NCBI GenBank assembly: GCA_005239945.1
Contig: SBAY01000118.1
Span: 1 to 12,867, forward strand
Length of the DNA stretch: 12,867 bases
Direction of reading: 5' to 3'
From: Nitrospira sp.
GTDB lineage: Bacteria; UBA9089; CG2-30-40-21; SBAY01
The position numbers were made by a program, and so were the translations under genes. The notes under the pieces were generated by a model that saw only the letters and a program-made list of their open reading frames with translations, did not search any database and was not told the DNA's origin. Of the stretch, positions 12,635 through 12,867 are shown piece after piece. Positions within the stretch are counted from its first letter, which is position 1. Every line of letters starts with the position of its first letter.

Positions 12635-12750
12635 GGTATCAGGTGTCAGGTAGGAAGGAGAAGTGAGTTAGGAGTCAGGGAAAAACTTTTTTCTCCTAAC
12701 TTCTCTTTTCTTCCTAACCTGATACCTGACACCTGATACCTGACACCTGA
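12635..12750. repeat. Long imperfect palindrome with a 14-bp direct repeat after dnaJ
   Basis: GGTATCAGGTGTCAGGT (12635-12651) is exactly complementary to 12724-12740. The inner arms also pair imperfectly: AGTTAGGAG near 12666-12674 with CTCCTAACT near 12693-12701. The right arm contains about 2.4 copies of CCTGATACCTGACA (12718-12750), period 14. Located between dnaJ and the next gene, it could also terminate the heat-shock transcript, although the U-run lies within the loop rather than after the stem. Confidence 0.75.
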
Positions 12751-12764
12751 AAAGGAGGAGTTAA

Positions 12765-12867
12765 ATGAATAAAATTTACCTTATCGATGTTACTAATAGA
12801 GATGGTGTGCAGACGGCTAAGTTAGGATTGGCTAAATTAGAGAAGACAATAACCAATCTTTTACTCA
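12765..12867 (+). CDS. Partial isopropylmalate/homocitrate synthase-like protein
   Basis: Only the first 34 codons are in the window, running off the 3' edge. The N-terminus reads MNKIYLIDVTNRDGVQTAKL. The DxTxRDGxQ pattern (D8, R12, D13, Q16) is the metal- and substrate-binding signature of the DRE-TIM (HMGL-like) aldolase family, which includes 2-isopropylmalate synthase and homocitrate synthase. The exact substrate cannot be assigned from this fragment. ATG 12765 has an excellent AAGGAGG (12752-12758). A large palindrome separates it from dnaJ, so it is probably a separate transcription unit, though no promoter was seen. Confidence 0.65.
   Translation, partial: MNKIYLIDVTNRDGVQTAKLGLAKLEKTITNLLL

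Noticed and set aside
12718..12750. Short direct repeats suggestive of a CRISPR
   Set aside because: Units of 14 bp are contiguous with no unique spacers and form part of a palindrome.

Overview
This is a contiguous, AT-rich bacterial chromosomal segment with every gene on the + strand. It encodes core information-processing and heat-shock functions. No tool was available, so every call rests on reading motifs, start sites and base pairing by eye. DnaK is of the long, Gram-negative type (637 aa, with the extra ATPase-domain segment that Firmicutes lack). HrcA/CIRCE control and a dnaG-rpoD pair without rpsU just upstream are also present. Together with AT-rich codon use, GTG/TTG starts at several key genes and spacers full of short palindromic repeats, this suggests an uncultivated Gram-negative-type lineage, possibly a candidate phylum such as Desantisbacteria or Omnitrophota. 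That placement is a low-confidence inference.

Layout. (1) 1-3624: a consensus sigma-70 promoter, an AT-rich palindromic leader, then dnaG (primase) and rpoD (primary sigma factor) in tandem. (2) 3664-6022: a second consensus promoter, tRNA-CAT (probably Ile2), tRNA-Val(CAC), a coiled-coil zinc-ribbon protein, an RNase HI-type protein and an HD-GYP protein. (3) 6062-7472: tRNA-Leu(CAG) and larC (nickel-pincer cofactor biosynthesis). (4) 7473-8130: a 658-bp spacer holding repeat remnants, a 267-bp MITE-like inverted-repeat element with a candidate target duplication, and the heat-shock promoter with a perfect CIRCE operator. (5) 8131-12626: hrcA-grpE-dnaK-dnaJ. (6) 12627-12867: a large imperfect palindrome and the 5' end of an isopropylmalate/homocitrate synthase-like gene that runs off the window.

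How the genes work together. DnaG and RpoD couple replication priming and transcription. HrcA should bind CIRCE and repress its own operon. DnaK, DnaJ and GrpE form the Hsp70 cycle, which also contains the four-motif zinc-centre DnaJ. HrcA is about 100 residues short and appears to lack the middle of its sensor/dimerisation region.

The most unusual content is repetitive. There is a non-autonomous element directly upstream of the heat-shock promoter. A palindrome family sits exactly 8 nt after two different tRNA genes. An inverted repeat pair flanks dnaK, and one copy lies between the dnaJ Shine-Dalgarno and its TTG start. Short tandem repeats lie in frame within larC and within the RNase H gene.
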